Translations under genes and position numbers: made by a program | The notes under the pieces: generated by a model | Database searches by the model: none | What the model was told of the DNA's origin: nothing | What the model saw: only the letters and a program-made list of their open reading frames with translations | Origin: Deltaproteobacteria bacterium | GTDB lineage: Bacteria; UBA10199; JACPAL01; GCA-016699445 | Direction: 5' to 3' | NCBI GenBank assembly: GCA_016699445.1 | Contig: CP064976.1 | Coordinates: 1,426,001-1,490,000 of the forward strand | Length of the DNA stretch: 64,000 nucleotides | Shown here: one piece after another, positions 17,241 to 25,869 of the stretch | Numbering within the stretch: the stretch's first letter is position 1 | How the letters are laid out: the number at the start of each line of letters is the position of its first letter

Positions 17241-18212
17241 CTATTTTCTCGAACCACTAGGATGCCCCATCGGCGAAAAAGGACTTGTGGTTTTTGTGGC
17301 TGAATTACTTAGTTTTTTGGGTGGAATCAGAACAAGATCTCCTTCTGAGAGTCCTGAAAGAATTTCCACTTTTTGACCATCGTCTAATCCTAAAGTGACA
17401 TCATGAGGTATGGGGATTTTACTTTTTTCAGAACGTAATAAGACTCGGGAGTGACCTTCAGAAGTGCGGATCGCTTCGAGTGGGAGTGTGAGAACATTGG
17501 TATGCGATGCGGTTTCAAAATTAACACTGGCTGTCATTCCGCTTCTTAAAAAGTCAGGAGGATTTTTAGGTAGTACATCCACGACATAGGTGGTGACGTT
17601 GTTGACGTTTTTAGCATCAAAAGCGATTTGATCGACAAGGGCTGAAAAAGATTTTTTAGGATAGGCATCCAGAGAAATCTCAGCAGCTTGTCCGAGTTTG
17701 ATCGTACCAATATCCGTTTCATCTACTTGTGCTTTGACGGTGAGTCGATCGGAAATAACCAAGATGGCCTCTTGAGTGGTAAAGCTTTGACCCGGCTCGA
17801 CGTTTCTTAAAATAATGGTTCCATGAATAGGAGACAAAATCGGTGTGGGTCGGTAAAATTCTTTCCAGCGTTTGAGTTCATCAGCTCCACGCGCTTGAGC
17901 GGCATCCAAAAGTGCGGCACGTTCTGAAGAACTCATCCAAGCCAAGAGCTGTCCTTTTTCAACAGTTTCGCCTTCATTGACTTTAACATCTTCCACTCGT
18001 CCTGCGATGGGTGGTTTAATTTCCAAACGGTTTTCAGGAGACACAGTCCCTGTAGCGGTGATGATGACATGAATATCACCACGTGTAACGATAGCCTCTC
18101 TGAAAGGTGGAATGCCTTGAGCTTTATATTTCCAGAGTCCAACTCCACCTATGATCAGAATTAAAACTCCGAGTAAGATCCATAGTTTTTGAGAAAGAAA
18201 TTTCAGATTCAT
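17241..18212 (-). CDS. macA: MacA-type periplasmic adaptor (membrane fusion protein)
   Basis: 323 residues. A single N-terminal membrane segment (LWILLGVLILIIGGVGLW) is followed by a barrel-sandwich lipoyl half (GRVEDVKVNEGETVEKGQLL), a short alpha-hairpin, the second lipoyl half (SPIHGTIILRNVEPGQSF) and beta-barrel/membrane-proximal domains, as in the HlyD/RND-MFP family. The hairpin is shorter than in E. coli MacA. The ATG at 18212 follows AGGAG by seven bases. It is sandwiched between tolC (4-base gap) and macB (6-base gap), so it is operonic. The Ser/Lys/Pro-rich C-terminus is unstructured. It would bridge the ABC transporter to the outer membrane channel. Confidence 0.9.
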   Translation of the reverse strand: MNLKFLSQKLWILLGVLILIIGGVGLWKYKAQGIPPFREAIVTRGDIHVIITATGTVSPENRLEIKPPIAGRVEDVKVNEGETVEKGQLLAWMSSSERAALLDAAQARGADELKRWKEFYRPTPILSPIHGTIILRNVEPGQSFTTQEAILVISDRLTVKAQVDETDIGTIKLGQAAEISLDAYPKKSFSALVDQIAFDAKNVNNVTTYVVDVLPKNPPDFLRSGMTASVNFETASHTNVLTLPLEAIRTSEGHSRVLLRSEKSKIPIPHDVTLGLDDGQKVEILSGLSEGDLVLIPPKKLSNSATKTTSPFSPMGHPSGSRK

Positions 18213-18216
18213 GGAA

Positions 18217-19506
18217 TCACTCCTTTGCCTTGAGATTGTTCCCAAGCAGCTTCAGAGACCACTCGTTCACGTTCACTTTGTAAAAAGTTTTTTGTCTTGC
18301 GATCAGATCATTTTCAATAATGTCCCAATCTTCAAAAGAAATGAGTCCATTGTCATATTTTTGACGGGCAATTTCAGCGCGTATCGAGGCAGCTTCTAAA
18401 AAGGCTCGGTCGGTTTCCAATTTTTGAACAGATTCCAAATAAGTCCGATAAGATTTTGTCAGATTGGTTTTGACGGTATTGGAAGTGTTTTGTCTCGTAT
18501 ATTCAGAGGATAACAGTTTTGCTTTTGAACTCTTCAAATTAAAATAATTTTGTCCGCCACTAAAAATCGGAATAGAAACATTGAGTCCCACAGTCCAACG
18601 GTTTTGTTCCGGTATCCAGTGATCATCTTGTCGTCCGACAGAAGCGGTTCCATCCACAGTGGGGAAAAAATTGGCCCATGATGATTTGACAAGAGCCTTG
18701 GCTGCTTTTTTTTGGCCGACAGTGCGTAAGTAATCTGGAGTTTGCATCGAGAGTGCGTCCAAATCTTTTAATTCTTGAGGTTGAGATAAGGGAATATCGC
18801 CTGTGATTTGAAGATCTGTGGACTGTGACCTTCCTAAGACACGAGCCAGATTAGACTGAGAGGTTTCCAGAGTGTGACTGGCCTGAAGATAGTCAAATTT
18901 GGATTGCTGCCAATAAGCATTGGAGAGAGCCAGAGAACCTTTGTTTTCACGACCACTTTCAAAGCGGAGTTGGACGAGGTTTCGATTATCCGATCGTCTC
19001 TTCATGATATCTTGTGTGAGTTTGAGAGAGTTTTGAGCATATTTTAAATCAGAAAAAGCTGATTTGAGATCAAAGCTTACTTTGGCTTTTGCTGCTTGAA
19101 GATCGGCTTTAGAAATATTTTCGTTGGCTTTCCCTTCGCTCACTTTGGCAACGTCTCGAAATCCGGAAAAAATATTTTGTTGGGCATTGGCCGAGATGGA
19201 ATAGAGATCATGTCCTGAACTTGAACTGATAATAGATGTTGTTGAGCCAGTACTTCCAAGAGTTGTTCCTGAATGATTCCCATGAGAGTAGGTTCCATTG
19301 CCTGAAATTTTTGGAAGAAAACCAGCAAAAGCAGAGTCCTTTTGAAATCGTGCTGCTTTCATGTTTTGTGTTGCGGACTTAATTTCTGGATTTGAGCGAG
19401 AGGCTTCTTGAATACACTCTTTCCATGTCAGAGTTTCGGCAAAACTGATTCTGACTCCGGAAAAAAGTGTGATAAAAATAATGAGTGTAGACCAGAAGGC
19501 AGACAT
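18217..19506 (-). CDS. TolC-family outer-membrane efflux protein
   Basis: 429 residues starting with a signal peptide (FWSTLIIFITLFSGVRISFA, cleavage near AETLTW). Two TolC/OEP repeats follow: the first begins LTWKECIQEASRSNPEI, the second around TPDYLRTVGQKKAAKALV. Long coiled-coil helices and a strand-rich Ser/Gly-rich loop lie between. It forms the trimeric outer-membrane duct of the MacAB tripartite exporter. It is first gene of the tolC-macA-macB operon and is divergent from the Cu-ATPase gene with 62 bases between. Name kept generic because several OEP paralogues are normal. Confidence 0.9.
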   Translation of the reverse strand: MSAFWSTLIIFITLFSGVRISFAETLTWKECIQEASRSNPEIKSATQNMKAARFQKDSAFAGFLPKISGNGTYSHGNHSGTTLGSTGSTTSIISSSSGHDLYSISANAQQNIFSGFRDVAKVSEGKANENISKADLQAAKAKVSFDLKSAFSDLKYAQNSLKLTQDIMKRRSDNRNLVQLRFESGRENKGSLALSNAYWQQSKFDYLQASHTLETSQSNLARVLGRSQSTDLQITGDIPLSQPQELKDLDALSMQTPDYLRTVGQKKAAKALVKSSWANFFPTVDGTASVGRQDDHWIPEQNRWTVGLNVSIPIFSGGQNYFNLKSSKAKLLSSEYTRQNTSNTVKTNLTKSYRTYLESVQKLETDRAFLEAASIRAEIARQKYDNGLISFEDWDIIENDLIARQKTFYKVNVNEWSLKLLGNNLKAKE

Positions 19507-19568
19507 GATCTCTGACTAGTCCTTTTTTTGAGGCAGACAAGTCGAAAGTTTTCCGTTAGTTCAATCCC

Positions 19569-21503
19569 ATGGCTTCCTGTTGTGATCCCGCCGAATATCA
19601 ATCCATGAGGAAAAAATTTATTTTTTCCTGCGTCTTTTCAATCCCTCTTTTTATTTTATCCATGGGCATGTGGGCTCCAGCATGGCTACAGCTTATTTTA
19701 GCCACACCTGTGGTCTTTTGGGCTGCATCGCCTTTCTTTAAAAAAGCTTGGGAGTCTTTAAAAAGTACTTCTTATAATATGTTTACACTGATCGCCCTCG
19801 GTGTGGGAGCGACGTATCTTTATAGTGTGGTAGCCACGGTATTTCCGTTTTTATTTCCTGAAAATCACATGGGACATGCGGATGTTTATTTTGAGGCGGC
19901 ATCGACGATTGTGAGTCTGGTGCTTTTGGGACAAATGTTGGAGCTCAAGGCTCGAGCCAAGACCAATGAGGCGATTACAGCTCTTTTAGATCTGACACCT
20001 AAAGCGGCAAAAATTATCACCCCGGAAGGTAAGGAAAAATTTATTCCTCTGGCATTTGTCAAAGTGGGAGATCGTTTAAGAATTTCTCCGGGAGAAAAAA
20101 TTGCTGTCGATGGTGTGGTGATAGAGGGTGAGAGCTCTGTAAATGAATCTCTCATGACGGGAGAATCTCTCCCTGTTTTAAAAAAAATAGGAAATTCAGT
20201 CATCGGAGGGACGGTCAATGGGACAGGAACGATGATCATTCAAGCCACTCATGTGGGTTCTGAGATGATGTTGTCGCGGATTGTGCGACTTGTCGAAGAT
20301 GCACAGTCAAGTCGTGCTCCCATTCAAAAATTGGCGGATATCATAGCTCGTTATTTTGTGCCGGCTGTTGTGATGATTTCTCTTCTGACATTGGTTTATT
20401 GGTTTCGTTTTGGATGTGCTCAAGCATTGATTAATGCGGTGTCGGTATTGATGATTGCCTGTCCATGCGCTTTGGGTTTGGCGACTCCCGTATCCATGAT
20501 GATGTCTATGGGACGTGGCGCGCGTATGGGTGGGCTGTTTAAAAGTGCTGAAGCCATTGAAGTATTGCAAAAGGTGGATGTTGTGGTGGTTGATAAAACA
20601 GGCACGTTAACGGAAGGACAACCTCAATTAGCGTCTATGGAAGTCTATGGAGGTCTCTTTCCGGATGATCTCTTAAGGCTTGCAGCCAGTCTTGAATCTC
20701 TGAGTGAACACCCTCTTGCTCGAGCCATTGTAGAAGCTGCGCAAAGTAAAAATCTTGTTTTAGAAAAAGTCGAAAATTTCCAATCTATCACGGGCCAAGG
20801 TGTAAAAGGAAATGTGGGTGGGCAAGAGGTGATGTTGGGCAATGCTCTTTTTATGAATGAAAAAGCTTTAGAAAAATCTAATCTTCTGAGGGAAAAAGGT
20901 CAGACCATTCTGTATATGGCTCTTAATCAGAAAGTCGTTGGATTTTTTGGAGTGGCGGATCCCATTAAAGAAAATGCACAGGAAGCCATTCAATCGTTGC
21001 AAAAAGAAAATCTTAAAATCGTCATGATGACAGGAGATAATCTTGCGACGGCTCAAGCGATTGGTGCTCAACTTCAAATAGATCAAATTTTTGCAAGTCT
21101 CTTGCCTCAACAAAAATTAGAAAAGATTAAGGAGCTTCAAGCGCAAGGTCATCATGTAGCAATGATGGGTGATGGTATCAACGATGCTCCCGCTTTGGCG
21201 CAAGCTGATGTGGGAATTGCGATGGGCACAGGTACCGATGTGGCAATCGAAAGTGCTGGAGTGACTTTGCTCAAAGGTGATCTGAATGGGCTCGTTCGGG
21301 CTCGTCGTTTGAGTCGGAAAACAATGACAAACATTAAACAAAATCTCTTCTTGGCATTTATTTATAATATTATCGGAATTCCCATCGCTGCCGGAATCTT
21401 GTATCCTACTTTTGGTATTCTGCTCTCTCCCATGCTAGCCTCTGCAGCGATGAGCTTAAGCTCTCTCTCAGTGATTGGGAATGCGTTGAGATTAAGAAAA
21501 TAA
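19569..21503 (+). CDS. copA: Cu(+)-transporting P1B-type ATPase
   Basis: 644 residues. Eight membrane segments, the ion-binding CPC in IACPCALGLATP (around 296), DKTGTLTEG with phosphorylated Asp (about 341), the SEHPLARAI histidine of the nucleotide domain, MTGDN, and GDGINDAPALAQAD hinge. The final segments carry YNIIGIPIAAG and the MSLSSLSVIGNALR helix, as in copper pumps. No N-terminal HMA domain is present; instead the protein starts MASCCDPAEYQSM, a Cys-Cys pair that might act as a metal entry site. It exports Cu(I) from the cytoplasm. It is convergent with hicB. No CopZ or CueR gene lies next to it. Confidence 0.92.
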   Translation: MASCCDPAEYQSMRKKFIFSCVFSIPLFILSMGMWAPAWLQLILATPVVFWAASPFFKKAWESLKSTSYNMFTLIALGVGATYLYSVVATVFPFLFPENHMGHADVYFEAASTIVSLVLLGQMLELKARAKTNEAITALLDLTPKAAKIITPEGKEKFIPLAFVKVGDRLRISPGEKIAVDGVVIEGESSVNESLMTGESLPVLKKIGNSVIGGTVNGTGTMIIQATHVGSEMMLSRIVRLVEDAQSSRAPIQKLADIIARYFVPAVVMISLLTLVYWFRFGCAQALINAVSVLMIACPCALGLATPVSMMMSMGRGARMGGLFKSAEAIEVLQKVDVVVVDKTGTLTEGQPQLASMEVYGGLFPDDLLRLAASLESLSEHPLARAIVEAAQSKNLVLEKVENFQSITGQGVKGNVGGQEVMLGNALFMNEKALEKSNLLREKGQTILYMALNQKVVGFFGVADPIKENAQEAIQSLQKENLKIVMMTGDNLATAQAIGAQLQIDQIFASLLPQQKLEKIKELQAQGHHVAMMGDGINDAPALAQADVGIAMGTGTDVAIESAGVTLLKGDLNGLVRARRLSRKTMTNIKQNLFLAFIYNIIGIPIAAGILYPTFGILLSPMLASAAMSLSSLSVIGNALRLRK

Positions 21504-21510
21504 TCATGAC

Positions 21511-21843
21511 TTAAAGTGCATGTGCCAGAGTTGTTGAAATTAATGAGTTGAGACTCACGCCTTCCATAGCTGCTCGAATAATCAGACTTTTATGAAGTGT
21601 TTTAGAAAGTCGAACATTGAATTTACCGCTGACCTGTTTGGTGGCAACAGGTTCTGGTATTGGGTGTTTCATCTTTTTTGCTGCTTGGATCCAGCTTTTG
21701 ATGGCATCGGCTGATTTTTTAGCCGCTTCTTCAGGTGTTTTGCCATAAGTGATGCATCCTTCCAGTTCGGGTACTTCCACCATGTAGAGTTGGTCTTCTT
21801 CCGACCAGAAGATATTAATGAGATAAGGATATTTTTCTTTCAT
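21511..21843 (-). CDS. hicB: HicB-type antitoxin
   Basis: 110 residues. The N-terminal half (YPYLINIFWSEEDQLYMVEVPELEGCITYG) is the degenerate RNase H-like HicB fold. The C-terminal half, RLSKTLHKSLIIRAAMEGVSLNSLI, is a ribbon-helix-helix DNA-binding domain. I chose the ATG at 21843 because it overlaps the hicA stop as ATGA and follows a GAGG; longer in-frame readings would run through hicA. It is expected to block HicA and repress the operon through the RHH domain. Its end is 7 bases from the convergent copA stop. Confidence 0.88.
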   Translation of the reverse strand: MKEKYPYLINIFWSEEDQLYMVEVPELEGCITYGKTPEEAAKKSADAIKSWIQAAKKMKHPIPEPVATKQVSGKFNVRLSKTLHKSLIIRAAMEGVSLNSLISTTLAHAL

Positions 21844-22079
21844 AATAAACCTCTTTTCGTGAGTGAATTTTCTATTTGTTTCAATTGATAGCTGGGGATT
21901 TCTTTCGAATGCGTTGCAATGACAAAATGCAGATCTTGCACTTCTTTTTTGCCCCATACTTCATGAGAGCCTTTTCCTCTCAATTTTTTAAAACCTAGCC
22001 TTTCAAATAAAGTTTCTAGCTCAGCCTTTTTCAGCGACCTATTTTTTAATTTTAATATAAGTTTATCAGTTGAAGCCAC
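21840..22079 (-). CDS. hicA: HicA-type toxin (mRNA interferase)
   Basis: 79 residues. The double-stranded RNA-binding-like fold shows LFERLGFKKLRGKGSHEVW, containing the catalytic His in the GSHEVW motif, and later the amphipathic helix SYQLKQIENSL. HicA toxins cleave mRNA independent of ribosomes. It is slightly longer than the usual ~60 residues, by an N-terminal Lys/Leu helix. Its gene precedes hicB and overlaps it by four bases, the reverse of many TA modules but the standard order for hicAB. Start at ATG 22079; the promoter must lie in the short gap before the divergent acyltransferase gene. Confidence 0.88.
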   Translation of the reverse strand: MASTDKLILKLKNRSLKKAELETLFERLGFKKLRGKGSHEVWGKKEVQDLHFVIATHSKEIPSYQLKQIENSLTKRGLL

Positions 22080-22166
22080 AAAAAAGTGGTACTGTATTCA
22101 GTGGCAATAGGTCAATCTAGTTATATTAAACTTGTTTTTTTAACAGAGGACTTTTTAAAGAGATAT

Positions 22167-22805
22167 ATGTCCTATCGTGTCGATAACATTCCCTTTTGGC
22201 TCAAGCCTTTTTATCTCATCTATTCTTATGTGATGGGTTGGTTTCTGTATGCGCTGGCGTGGAGTGTTCAGCAGACTTGCCGTATTGAATTTGTAGGCCT
22301 TGAAAATTTAGAAAGTTCTCCCAACCATATTTTTTCAGCTTGGCATACGTATTTAGGTCCGTACTTTTCAGTTTTTGTGAAACACGAAAAGCCTCATGCT
22401 TGGATCAATCATCCTCTTTGGTTTATGAAACCGATTCATATCCTTTTAGATAAAATTGGGATTCAGGAAATTATTTTGGGATCGGCGGGTCGTGGAGGCA
22501 AAGATGCCGCCGATCAGTTGGTCACATATTTACAAAAAGGGTACTCGACTTTAATCAATCCCGATGGCCCTGCAGGCCCTCCACGTGTTTTGAAAAAAGG
22601 TGTGCTGCATTTGGCTTTGGCTTCAGGGGTGACTGTGATTCCAATGAAAATTGGTGTGAGTCATTATCTGACTTTAAAAACTTGGGACACCAAGCGCATC
22701 ACGCTTCCATTTTCAAAAATTACCGTCGTCTATGAAAAGCCTGTGAGAGTCACTCAGGAAAATTTTGAAAATGCAGGGAAAGTCATCGCTCAGGCGATGG
22801 GTTGA
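22167..22805 (+). CDS. DUF374-type lysophospholipid acyltransferase-like protein
   Basis: 212 residues. N-terminal hydrophobic helix (YLIYSYVMGWFLYALAW) anchors it to the inner membrane. It contains SAWHTYLGPYF (variant of the HxxxxD-like SxWH motif seen in DUF374) and INPDGPAGPPRVLKKGVL, a conserved block of this family. These enzymes probably transfer acyl chains to a lipid A precursor or other lysolipid. An in-frame open stretch extends to 22086, but the ATG at 22167 preceded by AAAGAG is better, as upstream sequence is the hicA promoter area. The gene stands alone. The acyl acceptor is unknown. Confidence 0.8.
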   Translation: MSYRVDNIPFWLKPFYLIYSYVMGWFLYALAWSVQQTCRIEFVGLENLESSPNHIFSAWHTYLGPYFSVFVKHEKPHAWINHPLWFMKPIHILLDKIGIQEIILGSAGRGGKDAADQLVTYLQKGYSTLINPDGPAGPPRVLKKGVLHLALASGVTVIPMKIGVSHYLTLKTWDTKRITLPFSKITVVYEKPVRVTQENFENAGKVIAQAMG

Positions 22806-22812
22806 AAGATTT

Positions 22813-22986
22813 TTAGTCAATAATCTTATGGACCCATTTTTTTAACTTTTCGACTTCTCGATGAGTGATGTGATGATTAGGTGTTTTATGAGGTTTTGTT
22901 TTTTTAATATGTTTATCAATCACCTGAGTGACTATAGGAAATTCTGTTTTAAGTTTTAAAGATAGTTTCTTGGATTGAGTCTTCAT
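22813..22986 (-). CDS. Small basic hypothetical protein, 57 aa
   Basis: A 58-codon open frame on the minus strand, starting MKTQSKKLSLKLKTEF and ending with a helix KLKKWVHKIID. It is Lys/His-rich, with no Cys and no membrane segment. It is convergent with the acyltransferase gene. A GGGAT lies about 10 bases before the ATG, a weak ribosome binding site. The amphipathic pattern and good codon flow make it plausible as a gene, but no homologue is recognised. Confidence 0.4.
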   Translation of the reverse strand: MKTQSKKLSLKLKTEFPIVTQVIDKHIKKTKPHKTPNHHITHREVEKLKKWVHKIID

Positions 22987-23035
22987 ACCATTTTTATCCC
23001 AATATTTTGCTAAAGAAACAAGACTGAAAACCTTT

Positions 23036-23141
23036 TGTCATCGCGAGCCTGAAGGGCGTGGCGATCTCACGATAATTACCAAGAGATCGCCACGCTACAC
23101 TTCGTTACGCTCGCGATGACAGGCGAGTTTTAGAGGTGCCC
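23036..23141. repeat. Dispersed inverted repeat (REP/MITE-like), full copy
   Basis: Two arms face each other. The left arm 23036-23066 starts TGTCATCGCGAGC and contains CGTGGCGATCT. The right arm 23081-23117 contains AGATCGCCACG and GCTCGCGATGACA, its reverse complement with a different short spacer inside. The right half plus tail (to 23141) matches 8617-8676. The whole could form a large cruciform or hairpin. It lies between the small basic gene and the helicase gene; the remainder of 22987-23245 has nothing else identifiable. Confidence 0.75.
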
Positions 23142-23245
23142 ACTAATAAAAAAACAAATCTCTAAAAAAATATATATAATTTAAGCATTCAGCATGCATT
23201 AAAACCTTGTACTCCTCACGGAAACCCCCTAGCAGCGCCAGTCAT

Positions 23246-24715
23246 ATGACAACGACATTACAAAATACCCTGACTTTTCAGGGTTTGGGTCTTTCAGACC
23301 ATATTCTCAATGCATTGGATCGGCTTCAGTTTAAGTCTCCAACGCCGATTCAGCATCAGTCACTGCCCGCAGCGATTGAAGGAAAAGATTTGATTGGAAT
23401 CGCTCAAACGGGAACAGGTAAAACTCTCGCGTTTGGACTTCCCATGATTCAGCGTTTATCGGCTATCCAAGGAAAGTCTCTCGTACTTTTGCCCACACGT
23501 GAATTAGCATTGCAGGTCGCTCAAGCTCTGCAACCTTTTCTCAGAAGTTATAATATGAAAACAGCCACATTAATCGGTGGCGAAAATTTTGGACTTCAAT
23601 TGCGTGCCCTGCGTGAGAAGCCCCGGATCATCATCGGGACTCCGGGTCGTGTGATGGATCATATTGAGCAAAAGACCATTCGTTTTGATGACACAAGAAT
23701 TCTCGTGCTCGATGAAGCCGATCGCATGTTGGATATGGGGTTTGCGCCTCAGATCAATGAGATTTTAAGACATGTCCCCAAAGAAAAGCAGACACTTCTT
23801 TTTTCGGCGACGATGCCTCCGGACATTGTCAAGATCGCGGCGAATCACATGAAAATTCCTGTGCGTATCGAAGTGGCTCCTGCAGGAACGACAGCTGATA
23901 AAGTCGAACAAGAAATTATTTTTATGAATCGTGATGTGAAGGTGATTGTATTGGAATCGGTGGTTCGACAATCAACAGGTCCCGTATTGGTGTTTTCGCG
24001 TACCAAGCGTGGAGCGAAGAAAATTTGCCAAACGCTCAATCGCTTAGGTCATCACGCTGCTGAAATTCATGCTGATCGATCTCTTAATCAACGCAAAGAA
24101 GCCTTGGCAGGTTTTAAGAGTGGGAAATACCGCATCTTGGTAGCGACTGATATCGCAGCTCGCGGAATCGATGTGAACAATATCGAGCTGGTGGTGAATT
24201 TCGACCTCCCAGAAAATGCTGAAGATTATGTGCATCGTATTGGTCGTACGGGCCGTGCAGGGAAGACAGGGAAGGCGATCTCTTTTGCGACACATGATCA
24301 AAAGAGCAATGTGCGATTGATCGAACGGCTTATTCGAAAGACATTACGCATTGTTCCTGTGCCAGATCTTTCCAATTCTCCCAAAATTCCTCAGCCTTCA
24401 GCAGCTGAGTCGCGGGAAGATTCACGACGTGACAGACCTCAAAGATCTTTTTCAAAACCTTCATCGGGTGGTGGTCGTGGGCGCTTTGATCGTTTTAAAA
24501 AAGACGGTCCTCGTTCTCGCACGGATCGTCCTCGAGATGAGCGTTCCGGAAATCAATCGGCACGCCCATCCACACGTCCAGAGCGATCCCGATCAGATCG
24601 ACCTTCAGCCAATCCAAATCCAAGAACGGATAGGGCCAGGCAAGATCGACGACAGGACCGACCGCAACGTATAGAACGTCCCAAAAATCCGGGTGGATCG
24701 ATTAAACTATACTGA
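23246..24715 (+). CDS. DEAD-box RNA helicase, RhlE-like
   Basis: 489 residues from the ATG at 23246. Helicase motifs in order: Q motif (PTPIQHQSLPAAI), AQTGTGKT (I), PTRELALQV (Ia), DEADRMLDMGF (II), SATMP (III), then the C-terminal RecA domain with VATDIAARGIDV (V) and HRIGRTGRAGKTG (VI). The last ~120 residues are Arg/Ser/Asp/Pro-rich with RPQRSFSKPSSGGGRGRF, an unstructured RNA-binding tail like that of RhlE/CsdA relatives. Role: RNA unwinding in ribosome assembly or cold/RNA decay. A TTG at 23207 could lengthen the N-terminus by 13 residues, but the core starts at MTTTLQ. It stands alone. Confidence 0.9.
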   Translation: MTTTLQNTLTFQGLGLSDHILNALDRLQFKSPTPIQHQSLPAAIEGKDLIGIAQTGTGKTLAFGLPMIQRLSAIQGKSLVLLPTRELALQVAQALQPFLRSYNMKTATLIGGENFGLQLRALREKPRIIIGTPGRVMDHIEQKTIRFDDTRILVLDEADRMLDMGFAPQINEILRHVPKEKQTLLFSATMPPDIVKIAANHMKIPVRIEVAPAGTTADKVEQEIIFMNRDVKVIVLESVVRQSTGPVLVFSRTKRGAKKICQTLNRLGHHAAEIHADRSLNQRKEALAGFKSGKYRILVATDIAARGIDVNNIELVVNFDLPENAEDYVHRIGRTGRAGKTGKAISFATHDQKSNVRLIERLIRKTLRIVPVPDLSNSPKIPQPSAAESREDSRRDRPQRSFSKPSSGGGRGRFDRFKKDGPRSRTDRPRDERSGNQSARPSTRPERSRSDRPSANPNPRTDRARQDRRQDRPQRIERPKNPGGSIKLY

Positions 24716-24854
24716 GTCAGTGTGATGTTTTCTCAAATATCTTTTTCACTCATACTTACTACCAAGTCCGCAGTTTAGACGACAGCGTGAGAGCGCTTTC
24801 TCTACGGACGACTGTACTAGAAGGGCGCAATGTGTAGACCAAATTAGCGCCCTG

Positions 24855-25847
24855 TCAGTAATCCTTCCTCATCAAAATCACTCCTGGAATCATCGGGAGC
24901 CAGAACGTAAACCCTCGTAGGATCAGAGTGGCCACAAGTGCAGTGCTGATGGGGATATGAGCTAGCGTAAGCATAGCAACAGAGCTGGATTCGAAGATGC
25001 CCAAACCTCCTGGGATGGGGCCTAAGGTTTCCACCACGTATGACATCATAAAACTCGCAAATAGCATGGGTAAAAAAGCGTCATACCCTAAAGCATGGAG
25101 GATGATGGTGAGCGTGGCTGTATCAAAAATAAAAACTCCCATCTGGAAAAAAATATTAGGGATGAGAATTTTAGGATGAACGGCCTGCTTGGGTGAGGCT
25201 GTATTGAGTACGGCCAAAAGTTTTTTGATAATAGAAAATCTTTCCAAATTTCTTTTCCATAGATTGTCTGTGGGGCGTGTCACGGCCCAGGCGGTAAACA
25301 AGATGAGACAGACAATGCACAAGAAAAAGAAAGCGATTTTTTGTACGAGCGAGCTCATTGAACTATGAGTCCATAAAATGCCAAGGCTTGCCATCACAGC
25401 GAGAGTGTACGCGGCATAGTAAGAATAAAAATTAGCCAGCACTCCTGTGGTGGCTTTGGCTGGAGGGATATTTTGTTTGAGAAGTGAGCGTGTGATCAGA
25501 ACAGTACCACCCACACCTCCGGTAGGAATCACTTGATCCACAAAAAGTTTTTTGACCCCCAGTTTCATCATAGAACGTATAGAAAGTCTTAAATCCAGAT
25601 GATGCATAGTCCATCGCCACACGCAGGCTGAACAGATATAAGTGCAAAGTTGAAAAAAGAAGGCTAGGCTGATCCAGCGTGGATCCATAGTGCGAAAAGC
25701 TTCGACAACTTTTTTGCCTTCACCATTATGGAGGGTGATGCCGATGACGAGGAATGTGAGGGCGATGAGTCCTGGAATATTGAGGAAAAATCGGGTCCAC
25801 TTTCGAGGATTTTCTTGATCGATTGTCTGGGCCTGTGATGAGTCCAT
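24855..25847 (-). CDS. Flippase-like (LPG synthase TM region/AglD-type) membrane protein
   Basis: About 330 residues, with eight or so hydrophobic segments. Family landmarks are GGVGGTVLITRSLL and the late LGPIPGGLGIFESS block with conserved Pro-Gly-Gly. That block is typical of the lysylphosphatidylglycerol synthase transmembrane-region/UPF0104 family, which moves lipid-linked substrates across the inner membrane. I preferred the ATG at 25847 (MDSSQAQTID); an ATG at 25871 would overlap the divergent clc start. Neither has a clear ribosome binding site. No polysaccharide gene is adjacent, so the cargo is unknown. The 139 bases to the helicase gene hold only a loose GGGCGC...GCGCCC hairpin (24822-24853). 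Confidence 0.8.
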   Translation of the reverse strand: MDSSQAQTIDQENPRKWTRFFLNIPGLIALTFLVIGITLHNGEGKKVVEAFRTMDPRWISLAFFFQLCTYICSACVWRWTMHHLDLRLSIRSMMKLGVKKLFVDQVIPTGGVGGTVLITRSLLKQNIPPAKATTGVLANFYSYYAAYTLAVMASLGILWTHSSMSSLVQKIAFFFLCIVCLILFTAWAVTRPTDNLWKRNLERFSIIKKLLAVLNTASPKQAVHPKILIPNIFFQMGVFIFDTATLTIILHALGYDAFLPMLFASFMMSYVVETLGPIPGGLGIFESSSVAMLTLAHIPISTALVATLILRGFTFWLPMIPGVILMRKDY

Positions 25848-25869
25848 AAATTCAAAATAAATAACGATC

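Noticed and set aside
24822..24853. GGGCGC...GCGCCC hairpin as a terminator
   Set aside because: The 18-base loop and absence of a U-tract on either side argue against a terminator.
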